The position numbers were made by a program, and so were the translations under genes. 64,000 bases of DNA from Pseudomonas mohnii (GTDB taxonomy: Bacteria > Pseudomonadota > Gammaproteobacteria > Pseudomonadales > Pseudomonadaceae), in assembly GCF_900105115.1 (NCBI RefSeq), contig NZ_FNRV01000001.1:5397501-5461500 (forward strand). The letters are read 5' to 3'. Shown here piece by piece: positions 56,657-64,000 of this stretch (its first letter is position 1; each line of letters begins with the position of its first letter). The notes below the pieces were generated by a model, which saw nothing but the letters and a program-made list of their open reading frames with translations, was not told where the DNA came from and made no database searches.

Positions 56657-56758
56657 CTGTGGGAGCGAGCCTGCTCGCGATGGCCGTGAACGATGACGCG
56701 TGTAGTCTGGATACACGCGTTGCTCTCAGGTTCTTCGCGAGCAGGCTCGCTCCTGCAG
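56657..56758. repeat. REPIN between paaE and the DUF485-paaL operon
   Basis: CTGTGGGAGCGAGCCTGCTC at 56657 and GAGCAGGCTCGCTCCTGCAG ending at 56758 are inverted REP elements. The pair also separates two transcription units of the same pathway. Confidence 0.92.
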
Positions 56759-56774
56759 GGGAGGCGGTTGGGGG

Positions 56775-57851
56775 TTAGAGCTGATCGAAATCCAGCACCA
56801 CCTTGTCGCTCACCGGAAACGCCTGGCACGACAGCACATAGCCGGCGGCCACTTCGTAGTCTTCCAGGGCGTGGTTGCTGTCCATTTCCACTTCGCCCTC
56901 GATGACCTTGCATTTGCAGGTCGAGCACACGCCGGCCTTGCACGAGTAAGGCAGTTCGGCGCCTTGGGCGTTGCCGGCGTCGAGGATGCTCTGGCTGTTG
57001 CGTGGCAGGTCGAAGGCGAGGGCGCGGCCGTCGCTGATCACGGTGATCTGGCTGACGGCGGCGTCGACCTGGCGCGCGGCTTCGCGGGCCTGACGTTTTT
57101 GCTGGCTGCCAGCGGCGGCGAACAGTTCGAAGTGGATGCGTTCAGGCGCCATACCCTTGGCGTTGAGGCTGTCGCGTACGGTCTCGGTCATTTCCTGCGG
57201 GCCGCAGATGAAGGCGGCGTCGAGGGCTTTGACATCGATCCAGCGGCTGAACAATTGCTCGCATTTCTCGGCGTTGATCCGGCCGTTGTACAGGTCGACA
57301 TCCTGCTGCTCGCGGCTGAACACGAAGATCAGGTTCAACCGTTGCAGGTAACGGTTCTTCAAATCCTCAAGCTGTTCGCGGAACAAGGCGCCGGAGCTTG
57401 AACGGTTGCCGTACAGCAGGGTGACGCGGCTATGCGGCTCGGTTTCCAGGGTGGTCTTGATGATCGACAGGATCGGCGTGATGCCGCTGCCCGCCGCGAC
57501 CGCCAGGTAGTGGCCGTGGCGCGCCGGATCGAGTTCGACGCAGAAATGCCCGGCAGGCGGCATCACTTCCAGACTGTGCCCGGCCTTCAACTGTTCGTTG
57601 GCAAAGGCGGAAAAGCGCCCGCCGGCCACGCGCTTGATGGCGACACGCAGTTCACCGTCGTTGACCCCGGTGCAGATCGAGTACGAGCGACGCACTTCTT
57701 CGCCGTCCAGATGGGTGCGCATCACCAGGTGCTGGCCCTGGGTGAAGTGAAAACTGTCCTGCAGGTGTTGCGGAATTTCGAAGGCGATGGACACCGCGTC
57801 ACGGGTCTCGGTGCGCACGTCCTTGATGGTCAGGCTGTGAAATTTACTCAT
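56775..57851 (-). CDS. paaE: Phenylacetyl-CoA epoxidase reductase subunit
   Basis: The 358-residue reductase passes electrons from NADPH to the diiron centre of PaaA. It has an FAD domain (about 1-105, RSYSICTG), an NADPH domain (about 110-235, VAAGSGITPILSI and CGPQEM) and a C-terminal plant-type 2Fe-2S domain with CKAGVCSTC and a fourth Cys in LSCQAF. It is the last gene of paaABCDE; 33 bp separate it from paaD. A REPIN follows. Confidence 0.95.
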   Translation of the reverse strand: MSKFHSLTIKDVRTETRDAVSIAFEIPQHLQDSFHFTQGQHLVMRTHLDGEEVRRSYSICTGVNDGELRVAIKRVAGGRFSAFANEQLKAGHSLEVMPPAGHFCVELDPARHGHYLAVAAGSGITPILSIIKTTLETEPHSRVTLLYGNRSSSGALFREQLEDLKNRYLQRLNLIFVFSREQQDVDLYNGRINAEKCEQLFSRWIDVKALDAAFICGPQEMTETVRDSLNAKGMAPERIHFELFAAAGSQQKRQAREAARQVDAAVSQITVISDGRALAFDLPRNSQSILDAGNAQGAELPYSCKAGVCSTCKCKVIEGEVEMDSNHALEDYEVAAGYVLSCQAFPVSDKVVLDFDQL

Positions 57852-57884
57852 TGTTGTTCTCCAGCTGGGACGGCCGATTGCCGC

Positions 57885-58418
57885 TCAGATGCACTTGAAA
57901 TAGTCGAACGGTTCCCGGCAATCGACGCAGCGATACAGCGCCTTGCACGCGGTGGAACCGAACTCGCTGAGCACTTCGGTGTGGGCGCTGCCGCATTGCG
58001 GACAGAGGATCACCGGGCTTTCACCGAGCAGGCTGCGCTTGCTGGTACTGCCTTCGGGCGGTGCGATGCCATAGGCGCGCAGGCGTTCGCGGCCGCTGTC
58101 AGTGATCCAGTCGGTGGTCCAGGCCGGGGTCAACCGGCGCTCGAGTTGCGGCGCCTGGAAACCGGCCTGTTCCAGCGCCTGGCGAATATCGCCTTCGATC
58201 ACTTCGGTGGCCGGGCAGCCGGAGTAGGTCGGTGTGACCACCACATGCAGATGGCCGGCCTGCCAATCGAGATCGCGGACGATGCCCAGGTCGACCACGC
58301 TGACCACCGGCACTTCCGGGTCCATGACCTCGGCGAGGATCGCCCACGCAGCAGCCAGGTCGGTCGGTTGTGCCGGCCGGGCGCCGAGGTCGCTGGCGAT
58401 CAGCTCACCAGGTTGCAT
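57885..58418 (-). CDS. paaD: Phenylacetate epoxidase assembly protein PaaD (DUF59)
   Basis: The 177-residue protein has a DUF59/SufT-like domain (about 25-105, EVMDPEVPVVSVVDLGIVRDL, TPTYSGCPATEVIEGDI) and a C-terminal zinc-like motif (CPQCG ... YRCVDC). PaaD is needed for an active epoxidase, probably for iron-sulfur or diiron centre assembly. The ATG at 58418 lies inside the end of paaC (14-bp overlap), so translation is coupled. The longer frame to 58496 lies within paaC. Confidence 0.93.
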   Translation of the reverse strand: MQPGELIASDLGARPAQPTDLAAAWAILAEVMDPEVPVVSVVDLGIVRDLDWQAGHLHVVVTPTYSGCPATEVIEGDIRQALEQAGFQAPQLERRLTPAWTTDWITDSGRERLRAYGIAPPEGSTSKRSLLGESPVILCPQCGSAHTEVLSEFGSTACKALYRCVDCREPFDYFKCI

Positions 58419-59166
58419 CGGGGTACGCTCGTGGCAGGAATTGCATCTCGGCCAGCAGGATGCCCAAGTGTTCGGTGTGCAGGCCCTTGCGTGCATTGAG
58501 GTAGAAATAGCTGGGCGCGGCAGGCACGGGCAGGGTGGCGCTGGCGAAGATTTCGTTGACCTTGGCTTGCCAGGCGGCGGCGACTTGCGCGGTGTCCGGG
58601 GTGATGCCGGCCGCGTGCAGGCGTTGTTCGCTGTCGTCGGCGCTGGTCAGTTCGACGGTGAAACGCCAGACCTCGGGGATCGCTGCCAGCATGCGTTTGT
58701 GGCTTTCCTCGGTGCCGTCACCCAGGCGTTCGACCCACTCGCCGGAGCGGCGCAGATGATAGGTGACTTCCTTCACGGCTTTGGCGGCGATCCCGGCGAT
58801 GCGTTCATCGCTGGACTGGCTCAGGCCGCTCAGCACTTGCAGGTGCCAGGCGTCATACAGGAACTGCTTGAGGATCGTCACCGCGTAATCGCCGTTGGGT
58901 TGCTCCACCAGCAGCAGGTTGCGGTAGGCGCGCTCGTCGCGACGGAACGCCAGGTCGTCGGCGTCGCGACCGTCGTTGAGCAATTCGGCGGCATAGTCCA
59001 GCCAGTTGCGCGCCTGGCCCACCAGGTCGAGGCCGACATTCATTAGCGCAAGCTCTTCTTCCAGGGCCGGGGCCTTGCCACACCATTGGCACAGACGCTG
59101 GCCCTGGATCAGGGCGCTGTCGCCGAGGCGCAGCAGGTATTCGATCAGATCGGTCTTGTTATTCAT
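58405..59166 (-). CDS. paaC: Phenylacetyl-CoA epoxidase structural subunit PaaC
   Basis: The 253-residue helical protein has the ferritin-like fold of the PaaA partner (LIEYLLRLGDSALIQGQRLCQWCG, LALMNVGLDLVGQARNWLDYAAEL). It is the catalytically silent scaffold of the PaaAC complex. The ATG at 59166 has GAGG about 7 nt upstream; a GTG at 59178 would overlap the paaB stop by 4 bp and is the alternative. Confidence 0.94.
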   Translation of the reverse strand: MNNKTDLIEYLLRLGDSALIQGQRLCQWCGKAPALEEELALMNVGLDLVGQARNWLDYAAELLNDGRDADDLAFRRDERAYRNLLLVEQPNGDYAVTILKQFLYDAWHLQVLSGLSQSSDERIAGIAAKAVKEVTYHLRRSGEWVERLGDGTEESHKRMLAAIPEVWRFTVELTSADDSEQRLHAAGITPDTAQVAAAWQAKVNEIFASATLPVPAAPSYFYLNARKGLHTEHLGILLAEMQFLPRAYPDATW

Positions 59167-59174
59167 GGTCGACC

Positions 59175-59456
59175 TCACATGTGCCCGACTTCGGCCGGCA
59201 GCTCGTAGAAGCTGGCGTGGCGGTAAACCTTGTCGTCCGACGGATCGAACAGCGGGTCTTTTTCATCCGGGGAGGAGGCGGTGATCAGCGCCGATGGCAC
59301 GACCCACAGGCTGACGCCTTCGCTACGACGGGTGTAGAGCTCGCGCGCGTTCTCGATGGCCATGGTGGTGTCGGCGGCATGCACGCTGCCGACGTGCTTG
59401 TGGTTGAGGCCGTGCTTGCTGCGCACGAAGACTTCAAAGAGGGTCCACTCGGACAT
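59175..59456 (-). CDS. paaB: Phenylacetyl-CoA epoxidase subunit PaaB
   Basis: The 93-residue protein matches PaaB in length and sequence (WTLFEVFVRSKHGLNHKHVGS, AARELYTRR-type helix, VYRHASFYELP). It bridges PaaAC heterodimers in the epoxidase. It lies 28 bp after paaA and 8 bp before paaC. Confidence 0.95.
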   Translation of the reverse strand: MSEWTLFEVFVRSKHGLNHKHVGSVHAADTTMAIENARELYTRRSEGVSLWVVPSALITASSPDEKDPLFDPSDDKVYRHASFYELPAEVGHM

Positions 59457-59484
59457 TTCAATTACTCCACATCAGGTGGCCGAA

Positions 59485-60474
59485 TCAGGCGGCGTTCTTG
59501 TTTTGTTTTTTGCGGGCGTGGGCGACGGCGGCTTCACGAACCCAGGCACCGTCCTCAATCGCCTTGCGGCGGGTGGCGACGCGTTCCTGGTTGCACGGGC
59601 CGTTGCCCTTGAGCACTTCGTAGAATTCGCTCCACTGGATCTCGCCGAAATCGTAGTGGCCGCGCTCGGCGTTCCACTTCAGGTCCGGATCGGGGCAGGT
59701 GCAGCCCAGCAGCTCGAGTTGCGGGATGGTCTGGTCGATGAAGCGCTGGCGCAGTTCGTCGTTGCTCTGGCGCTTGATTTTCCAGGCCATGGACTGGGCG
59801 CTGTTGGGCGAGTGTTCGTCGCTTGGACCGAACATCATCAGCGACGGCCACCACAGGCGGTTGATCGCATCCTGGACCATGTCTTTTTGTGCCTGATTGC
59901 CGTGGCGCATCATGGTCAGGAGGATTTCGTAGCCCTGGCGCTGGTGGAAGCTCTCTTCCTTGCAGATACGCACCATGGCCCGGGAGTAGGGGCCGTAGGA
60001 GGTGCGCTGCAAAACCACCTGGTTAACGATCGCCGCGCCATCCACCAGCCAGCCCACTGCGCCCATGTCGGCCCAGTTCAGCGTCGGGTAGTTGAAGATG
60101 CTCGAATACTTGGCCTTGCCGCTGTGCAGCTTGGCGATTTCCTCATCGCGGTCGGCGCCCAGGGTTTCCATGGCGCTGTACAGATACAAGCCGTGACCGG
60201 CTTCGTCCTGAATCTTGGCCATCAATTGCAGTTTGCGTTTGAGCGTCGGCGCGCGGGTGACCCAGTTGCCTTCGGGCAGCATGCCGACGATTTCGGAGTG
60301 GGCGTGCTGGGAAATCTGCCGGATCAGGGTTTGCCGGTAGGCATCTGGCATCCAGTTCTTGGCTTCGATCTTGATTTCTGAATCGATTTTTTCCTGAAAG
60401 GCGCGTTCCTGATCGGACATTTCCGACAGGTCTTTGATGCGCTTTACGCCTGTTTCTACGAGCTGTGCGTACAT
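59485..60474 (-). CDS. paaA: Phenylacetyl-CoA epoxidase catalytic subunit PaaA
   Basis: The 329-residue diiron monooxygenase makes the ring 1,2-epoxide of phenylacetyl-CoA with O2. Iron ligands lie in [12 protein letters not shown] and [12 protein letters not shown]. The ATG at 60474 has GGGAG 7 nt upstream; a longer frame would run into the promoter dyad. First gene of paaABCDE. A 63-bp dyad and an AT-rich promoter region lie just upstream. Confidence 0.96.
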   Translation of the reverse strand: MYAQLVETGVKRIKDLSEMSDQERAFQEKIDSEIKIEAKNWMPDAYRQTLIRQISQHAHSEIVGMLPEGNWVTRAPTLKRKLQLMAKIQDEAGHGLYLYSAMETLGADRDEEIAKLHSGKAKYSSIFNYPTLNWADMGAVGWLVDGAAIVNQVVLQRTSYGPYSRAMVRICKEESFHQRQGYEILLTMMRHGNQAQKDMVQDAINRLWWPSLMMFGPSDEHSPNSAQSMAWKIKRQSNDELRQRFIDQTIPQLELLGCTCPDPDLKWNAERGHYDFGEIQWSEFYEVLKGNGPCNQERVATRRKAIEDGAWVREAAVAHARKKQNKNAA

Positions 60475-60521
60475 TGGGGGTCTCCCGCCGTGAATCTGTT
60501 CGAGGGCATGGAGAACTTTAT

Positions 60522-60584
60522 AAGCGATACGGAAATTTATATCAAACACAAAATGATGTGTCGTATTTGTTTTTTGTATCGCTT
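60522..60584. promoter_or_regulatory. Concentric dyad at the paaA promoter, candidate operator
   Basis: AAGCGATAC (60522-60530) and GTATCGCTT (60576-60584) form a perfect 9-bp inverted repeat. A second inverted repeat, ACACA-AAATGA-TGTGT (60546-60561), has nearly the same centre (about 60553). The AT-rich interior should contain the paaA promoter on the minus strand. A paaX or paaR-type regulator gene is not in the window. The protein bound is unknown. Confidence 0.6.
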
Positions 60585-60690
60585 TGGGGGGAGGGAAGCT
60601 TGGTTTTGGGGGTATATCCATTTCTTCGGTAACGGCGGCTGGCGGTTTCGCCGTTCAGGCGAACCATTTGGAAGAACGTAACGCGCCCCC

Positions 60691-61494
60691 TGTAGGAGCG
60701 AGCCCGCTCGCGATGGTGGATAACGACGACGCGGGCTGTCTGAATGCCCGCGTTGTCCTGACGTTTTTCGCGAGCAGGCTCGCTCCTACAGAGACAACGC
60801 AAACCCTGTGGGAGCGAGCCTGCTCGCGATGGTGGGTAACGATGACGCGGGCTGTCTGAATGCCCGCGTTGTCCCGGCGTTTTTCGCGAGCAGGCTCGCT
60901 CCTACAGAGACAACGCAAACCCTGTGGGAGCGAGCCCGCTCGCGATGGTGGGTAAAGATGACTCGGGCTGTCTGAATGCCCGCGTTGTCCCGGCGTTTTT
61001 CGCGAGCAGGCTCGCTCCTACAGAGACAACGCAAACCCTGTAGGAGCGAGCCCGCTCGCGATGGTGGGTAACGATGACGCGGACTGTCTGAATGCCCGCG
61101 TTGTCCCGGCGTTTTTCGCGAGCAGGCTCGCTCCTACAGAGACAATGCAAACCCTGTGGGAGCGAGCCTGCTCGCGATGGTGGGTAACGATGACGCGGGC
61201 TATCTGAATGCCCGCGTTGTCATGACGTTTTTCGCGAGCAGGCTCGCTCCTACGGAGACAATGCAAACCCTGTAGGAGCGAGCCTGCTCGCGATGGAGGA
61301 TAACGATGACGTGGGTTGTCTGAATGCCCGCGTTGTCATGACGTTTTTCGCGAGCAGGCTCGCTCCTACAGAGACAACGCAAACCCTGTGGGAGCGAGCC
61401 CGCTCGCGATGGAGGGTAACGATGACGCGGGCTGTCTGAATGCCCGCGTTGTCCCGGCGTTTTTCGCGAGCAGGCTCGCTCCCACAGAAAAGCT
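60691..61494. repeat. Tandem array of seven 116-bp REPIN units
   Basis: Units start with TGTRGGAGCGAGC at 60691, 60807, 60923, 61039, 61155, 61271 and 61387, each exactly 116 bp apart. Each has a REP, a spacer with its own hairpin (GCGGGC..GCCCGC around TGTCTGAAT) and an inverted REP ending GCTCGCTCCTACAG, then the linker AGACAACGCAAACCC. Small differences (GCCC/GCCT, CCGG/CATG) show the copies are not identical. It lies between paaK and paaA. Confidence 0.96.
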
Positions 61495-61518
61495 GATGGA
61501 CATACATCAAAAAAAACC

Positions 61519-61545
61519 AAAAAAAAACCCCGCAAAAGCGGGGCC
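61519..61545 (-). terminator. Rho-independent terminator of the paaK gene
   Basis: On the minus strand CCCCGC-TTTT-GCGGGG is followed by a run of nine T residues, 17 bp after the paaK stop. It separates paaK from the REPIN array and paaA. Confidence 0.93.
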
Positions 61546-61561
61546 ATAAGGGGTGCAGCAG

Positions 61562-62887
61562 TCATGCTTTCGGGCGCTTGTCCATCACGTGGCAAGCCTT
61601 GCCCTCTGAACGTTTGATCGAGTGGAAAGGCTGCAAAACAATCCGCGAACTGATCCCGATATAGGTCTTGATGTGCTTGCTCAGTTCCCCGCAAACAGCC
61701 TTCTGCTGTTCATCGCTCAAGTGCTGATGTTCGGCCTTCAACTCGACATGGACATCGACGCTGTCCAGGTTGCCATTGCGATACAGATGGATCTCGTAGC
61801 ACTCGGCCAGTTGTTTGACTTTCAGCACCTGTTCTTCGATCTGCGTCGGGAAAACGTTGACCCCACGGATGATCAGCATGTCATCGCTGCGTCCGGTGAT
61901 TTTGTCGATGCGTCGCATTGGCCTTGCGGTGCCCGGCAGCAGGCGCGTCAGGTCGCGGGTGCGGTAGCGGATCATCGGCAGGGCTTCTTTGCTCAGGGAG
62001 GTGAACACCAGTTCGCCCATTTGGCCGTCCGGCAGCACCTCGCCGGTGACCGGGTCGATGATTTCCGGGTAGAAGTGGTCTTCCCAGATGGTCGGGCCGT
62101 CCTTGGACTCGGCGCATTCCATGGCGACACCCGGGCCCATGATTTCCGAGAGGCCGTAGATGTCCAGGGCGGTGATGCCCAGGCGTGTTTCGATGGCGCT
62201 GCGCAGTTCGGCGGTCCATGGCTCGGCGCCGAAGATGCCCAGGCGCAGGGCCAGTTTGTGCGGGTCGATGCCCTGGCGCTCGATTTCATCGGCGATGTTG
62301 AGCATGTAGGACGGCGTGACCATGATGATGTCCGGCTGGAAATCCTTGATCAGTTGCACTTGTTTCTCGGTCTGGCCGCCGGACATCGGGATCACCGTGC
62401 AACCCAGGCGTTCGGCACCGTAATGCGCGCCGAGGCCGCCGGTGAACAGGCCGTAGCCATAGGAAATATGCACCTTGTCGCCGCGACGTCCGCCCGCGGC
62501 ACGAATCGAGCGGGCGACCACGTTGGCCCAGGTGTCGATGTCGTTCTGGGTGTAGCCGACGACGGTCGGTTTGCCGGTGGTGCCGCTGGAGGCGTGCAGG
62601 CGAACGATGTCATGCATCGGCACGGCGAACATGCCGTACGGGTAGTTGTCACGCAGGTCGGACTTGGTGGTGAACGGGAATTTCGCCAGGTCTTCGAGAG
62701 ACTGGATGTCGTCCGGGTGCACGCCCAGGGCATCGAAACGCTGGCGGTACAGCGGCACGTTCTCGTAGGCGTGCTTGAGGCTCCAGCGCAGGCGATCCAG
62801 CTGATGTTGACGCAACTCGTCGATGCTGGCGGTTTCCAGCGGGTCCAGCACAGGATCAAGCACGGATTGGGCAATTGGCATGTTCAT
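61562..62887 (-). CDS. paaK: Phenylacetate-CoA ligase
   Basis: The 441-residue adenylate-forming ligase activates phenylacetate with ATP and CoA in the cytoplasm, the first committed step. It has the P-loop SSGTTGKPTVVGYT, the core motif IYGLSEIMGPG, YRTRDLTRLL and the hinge ITGRSDDMLIIRGVNVFPTQ. The length is usual. The first ATG (62887) and the second (62881) are both possible; the site before them is weak. An AAAAACAA motif lies 14 nt upstream. The gene ends at a strong terminator. Confidence 0.96.
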   Translation of the reverse strand: MNMPIAQSVLDPVLDPLETASIDELRQHQLDRLRWSLKHAYENVPLYRQRFDALGVHPDDIQSLEDLAKFPFTTKSDLRDNYPYGMFAVPMHDIVRLHASSGTTGKPTVVGYTQNDIDTWANVVARSIRAAGGRRGDKVHISYGYGLFTGGLGAHYGAERLGCTVIPMSGGQTEKQVQLIKDFQPDIIMVTPSYMLNIADEIERQGIDPHKLALRLGIFGAEPWTAELRSAIETRLGITALDIYGLSEIMGPGVAMECAESKDGPTIWEDHFYPEIIDPVTGEVLPDGQMGELVFTSLSKEALPMIRYRTRDLTRLLPGTARPMRRIDKITGRSDDMLIIRGVNVFPTQIEEQVLKVKQLAECYEIHLYRNGNLDSVDVHVELKAEHQHLSDEQQKAVCGELSKHIKTYIGISSRIVLQPFHSIKRSEGKACHVMDKRPKA

Positions 62888-62900
62888 GACTTCACTCGAA

Positions 62901-62908
62901 TTGTTTTT
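62901..62908 (-). promoter_or_regulatory. Candidate Hfq/Crc motif before paaK
   Basis: AAAAACAA on the minus strand fits AANAANAA and lies within 21 nt of the paaK start codon. Confidence 0.4.
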
Positions 62909-62986
62909 GTGTTCCAGCCCCTTTGCACAGGGGCTTTGAGTGCATGACCCAAGGATACCTCTCGGCTCCCCGGGAATCGCGGTTCT

Positions 62987-64000
62987 TTAGTGGGAGAGTC
63001 GCTCGATGATCAGCGCGATCCCTTGGCCGACGCCGATGCACATGGTGCACAGGGCATAGCGGCCACTCCGTTCCTCAAGCTCATGCAGGGCCGTGGTCAC
63101 CAGGCGCGCGCCGCTCATGCCCAGTGGATGGCCGAGGGCAATCGCGCCACCGTTGGGGTTGACCCGTGGATCGGTGTCGCTCAAGCCCAGTTCGCGCAGC
63201 ACCGCCAGGCCTTGTGCGGCAAAGGCTTCGTTGAGTTCGATGACGTCCATGTCCGCCAGGCTCAGGTTGGCCAGTTCCAGCACCTTGCGCGTCGCCGGCA
63301 CCGGACCGATGCCCATGATGCGTGGCTCGACCCCGGCAGTGGCCATCGCCACCACCCGGCCGCGAGCGGTCAGGCCGTGACGCTTGGCGACTTCCGGGCT
63401 GGCCAGTAACAGCGCACAGGCACCGTCGTTGACCCCGGAAGCGTTGCCGGCGGTGATGCTGCCGCCTTCGCGGAACGGCGTGCCGAGTTTGGCCAACTGC
63501 TCAAGGGTAGTGTCGCCGCGCGGGTGTTCATCCTGCTCGACCACTTTGGCCGGGCCTTTGCGCTGGGGGATTTCTACCGCGACGATTTCCCTGGCCAGGC
63601 GTCCATTAGCCTGGGCGGCAGCGGCCCGTTGCTGGCTGCGCAGGGCGAAAGCGTCCTGGTCGGCGCGGGAGATGTTGAACTGTTCGGCCACGTTCTCTGC
63701 GGTTTCCGGCATGGAATCGATGCCGAAGGCCTTTTTCATCAACGGATTGACGAAGCGCCAGCCGATGGTGGTATCGAAAATCTCCGCCTGGCGGGAAAAC
63801 GCCTGCTCGGCCTTGCCCATCACCAGCGGTGCGCGGGACATCGATTCGACGCCGCCGACCAGCATCAACCCGGCCTCGCCACTGCGAATGGCGCGCGCCG
63901 CCGTGCCGACCGCATCCAGCCCGGAACCGCACAGGCGATTGAGGGTGGTGCCGGGCACGCTGACGGGCAACCCGGCCAACAGCGCCGACATGCGCGCGAC
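62987..64000 (-). CDS. paaJ: 3-oxoadipyl-CoA thiolase, 5' end cut off by the window
   Basis: The 338 visible codons cover all but roughly the first 65 residues. The nucleophile Cys lies in [14 protein letters not shown], the NEAF motif in [14 protein letters not shown], the catalytic His in [11 protein letters not shown] and the second Cys in TMCIGVGQG. It closely matches PaaJ/PcaF, which split 3-oxoadipyl-CoA to succinyl-CoA and acetyl-CoA, the last step of phenylacetate degradation. The gene lies 99 bp before paaK on the same strand; the rest of the paa genes (paaG, F, H, I) may be upstream of it, outside the window. PcaF would be the alternative name. Confidence 0.92.
   Translation of the reverse strand, partial: VARMSALLAGLPVSVPGTTLNRLCGSGLDAVGTAARAIRSGEAGLMLVGGVESMSRAPLVMGKAEQAFSRQAEIFDTTIGWRFVNPLMKKAFGIDSMPETAENVAEQFNISRADQDAFALRSQQRAAAAQANGRLAREIVAVEIPQRKGPAKVVEQDEHPRGDTTLEQLAKLGTPFREGGSITAGNASGVNDGACALLLASPEVAKRHGLTARGRVVAMATAGVEPRIMGIGPVPATRKVLELANLSLADMDVIELNEAFAAQGLAVLRELGLSDTDPRVNPNGGAIALGHPLGMSGARLVTTALHELEERSGRYALCTMCIGVGQGIALIIERLSH

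Noticed and set aside
60691..61494. CRISPR array
   Set aside because: The period is regular but the spacers are nearly identical and the repeat units are REP palindromes of 116 bp; no cas genes.
60542..61694. Repeated small proteins across the second REPIN array
   Set aside because: Same cause: REP units read in frame. The apparent conservation is of DNA, not protein.

Overview
The window looks like the chromosome of a Pseudomonas of the fluorescens/putida lineage. Evidence: the 23S/5S rRNA sequence, GC-rich coding sequence, many REP elements of the GAGCGAGC..GCTCGC type, an RsmX-like GGA-motif small RNA, and close family matches to pseudomonad InhA, QHNDH and Paa proteins. No phage, IS element, CRISPR array or tRNA was seen. 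The left edge lies inside a 23S gene and the right edge inside a thiolase gene.

Layout. 1-3178: end of an rRNA operon (23S, 5S, terminator). 3244-6329: a luciferase-like oxidoreductase and a stand-alone PBP2. 6459-19576: a complete quinohemoprotein amine dehydrogenase (QHNDH, qhp/pea) cluster: a sigma-54 activator, ABC exporter qhpF, protease qhpE, flavin monooxygenase qhpG, an aldehyde dehydrogenase (peaE type), one unrecognised gene, then structural and maturation genes qhpA-qhpD-qhpC-qhpB. 19720-26576: small housekeeping genes, an RsmX-like sRNA at about 21439-21550, isonitrile hydratase inhA with a divergent GlxA-type regulator, a GH15 glucosidase and an MFS transporter. 26740-30535: a TonB siderophore receptor and a FecI-like sigma factor, each with a Fur-box-like site, around a 4-copy REPIN array. 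30536-38253: mgtA with a long structured leader, a degenerate receiver protein, and a BvgA/BvgS-type two-component pair. 38257-45137: dkgB, pirin, a MscS channel with a cNMP-like domain, an AhpD-like protein and an EmrAB pump. 45447-51097: thiolase and crotonase, then a polyamine-type binding protein, a class III aminotransferase and a LuxR regulator. 51224-64000: phenylacetate genes, all on the minus strand: paaJ (partial), paaK, a 7-copy REPIN array, paaABCDE, DUF485, paaL, an OprD-type porin and paaZ.

How it fits together. Known biochemistry links the two large catabolic blocks. QHNDH deaminates primary amines such as 2-phenylethylamine in the periplasm, the aldehyde dehydrogenase makes phenylacetate, PaaK activates it, PaaABCDE epoxidises the ring and PaaZ opens it. 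The isomerase, hydratase and dehydrogenase steps (paaG, paaF, paaH) are not in the window and may lie beyond its right edge. A strong sigma-54 promoter precedes the aldehyde dehydrogenase, and the sigma-54 activator lies in the same cluster. Several pea and paa genes carry AANAANAA motifs at their ribosome binding sites, which suggests shared Hfq/Crc catabolite repression.

Most notable beyond the gene list: the RsmX-like sRNA, the two tandem REPIN arrays, the mgtA leader, the concentric dyad at the paaA promoter, the degenerate receiver beside a BvgAS-like system, an orphan FecI-like sigma factor without FecR, and an unrecognised Cys-free protein inside the amine dehydrogenase cluster. None is proven to be a new system; each is a sequence-based lead.
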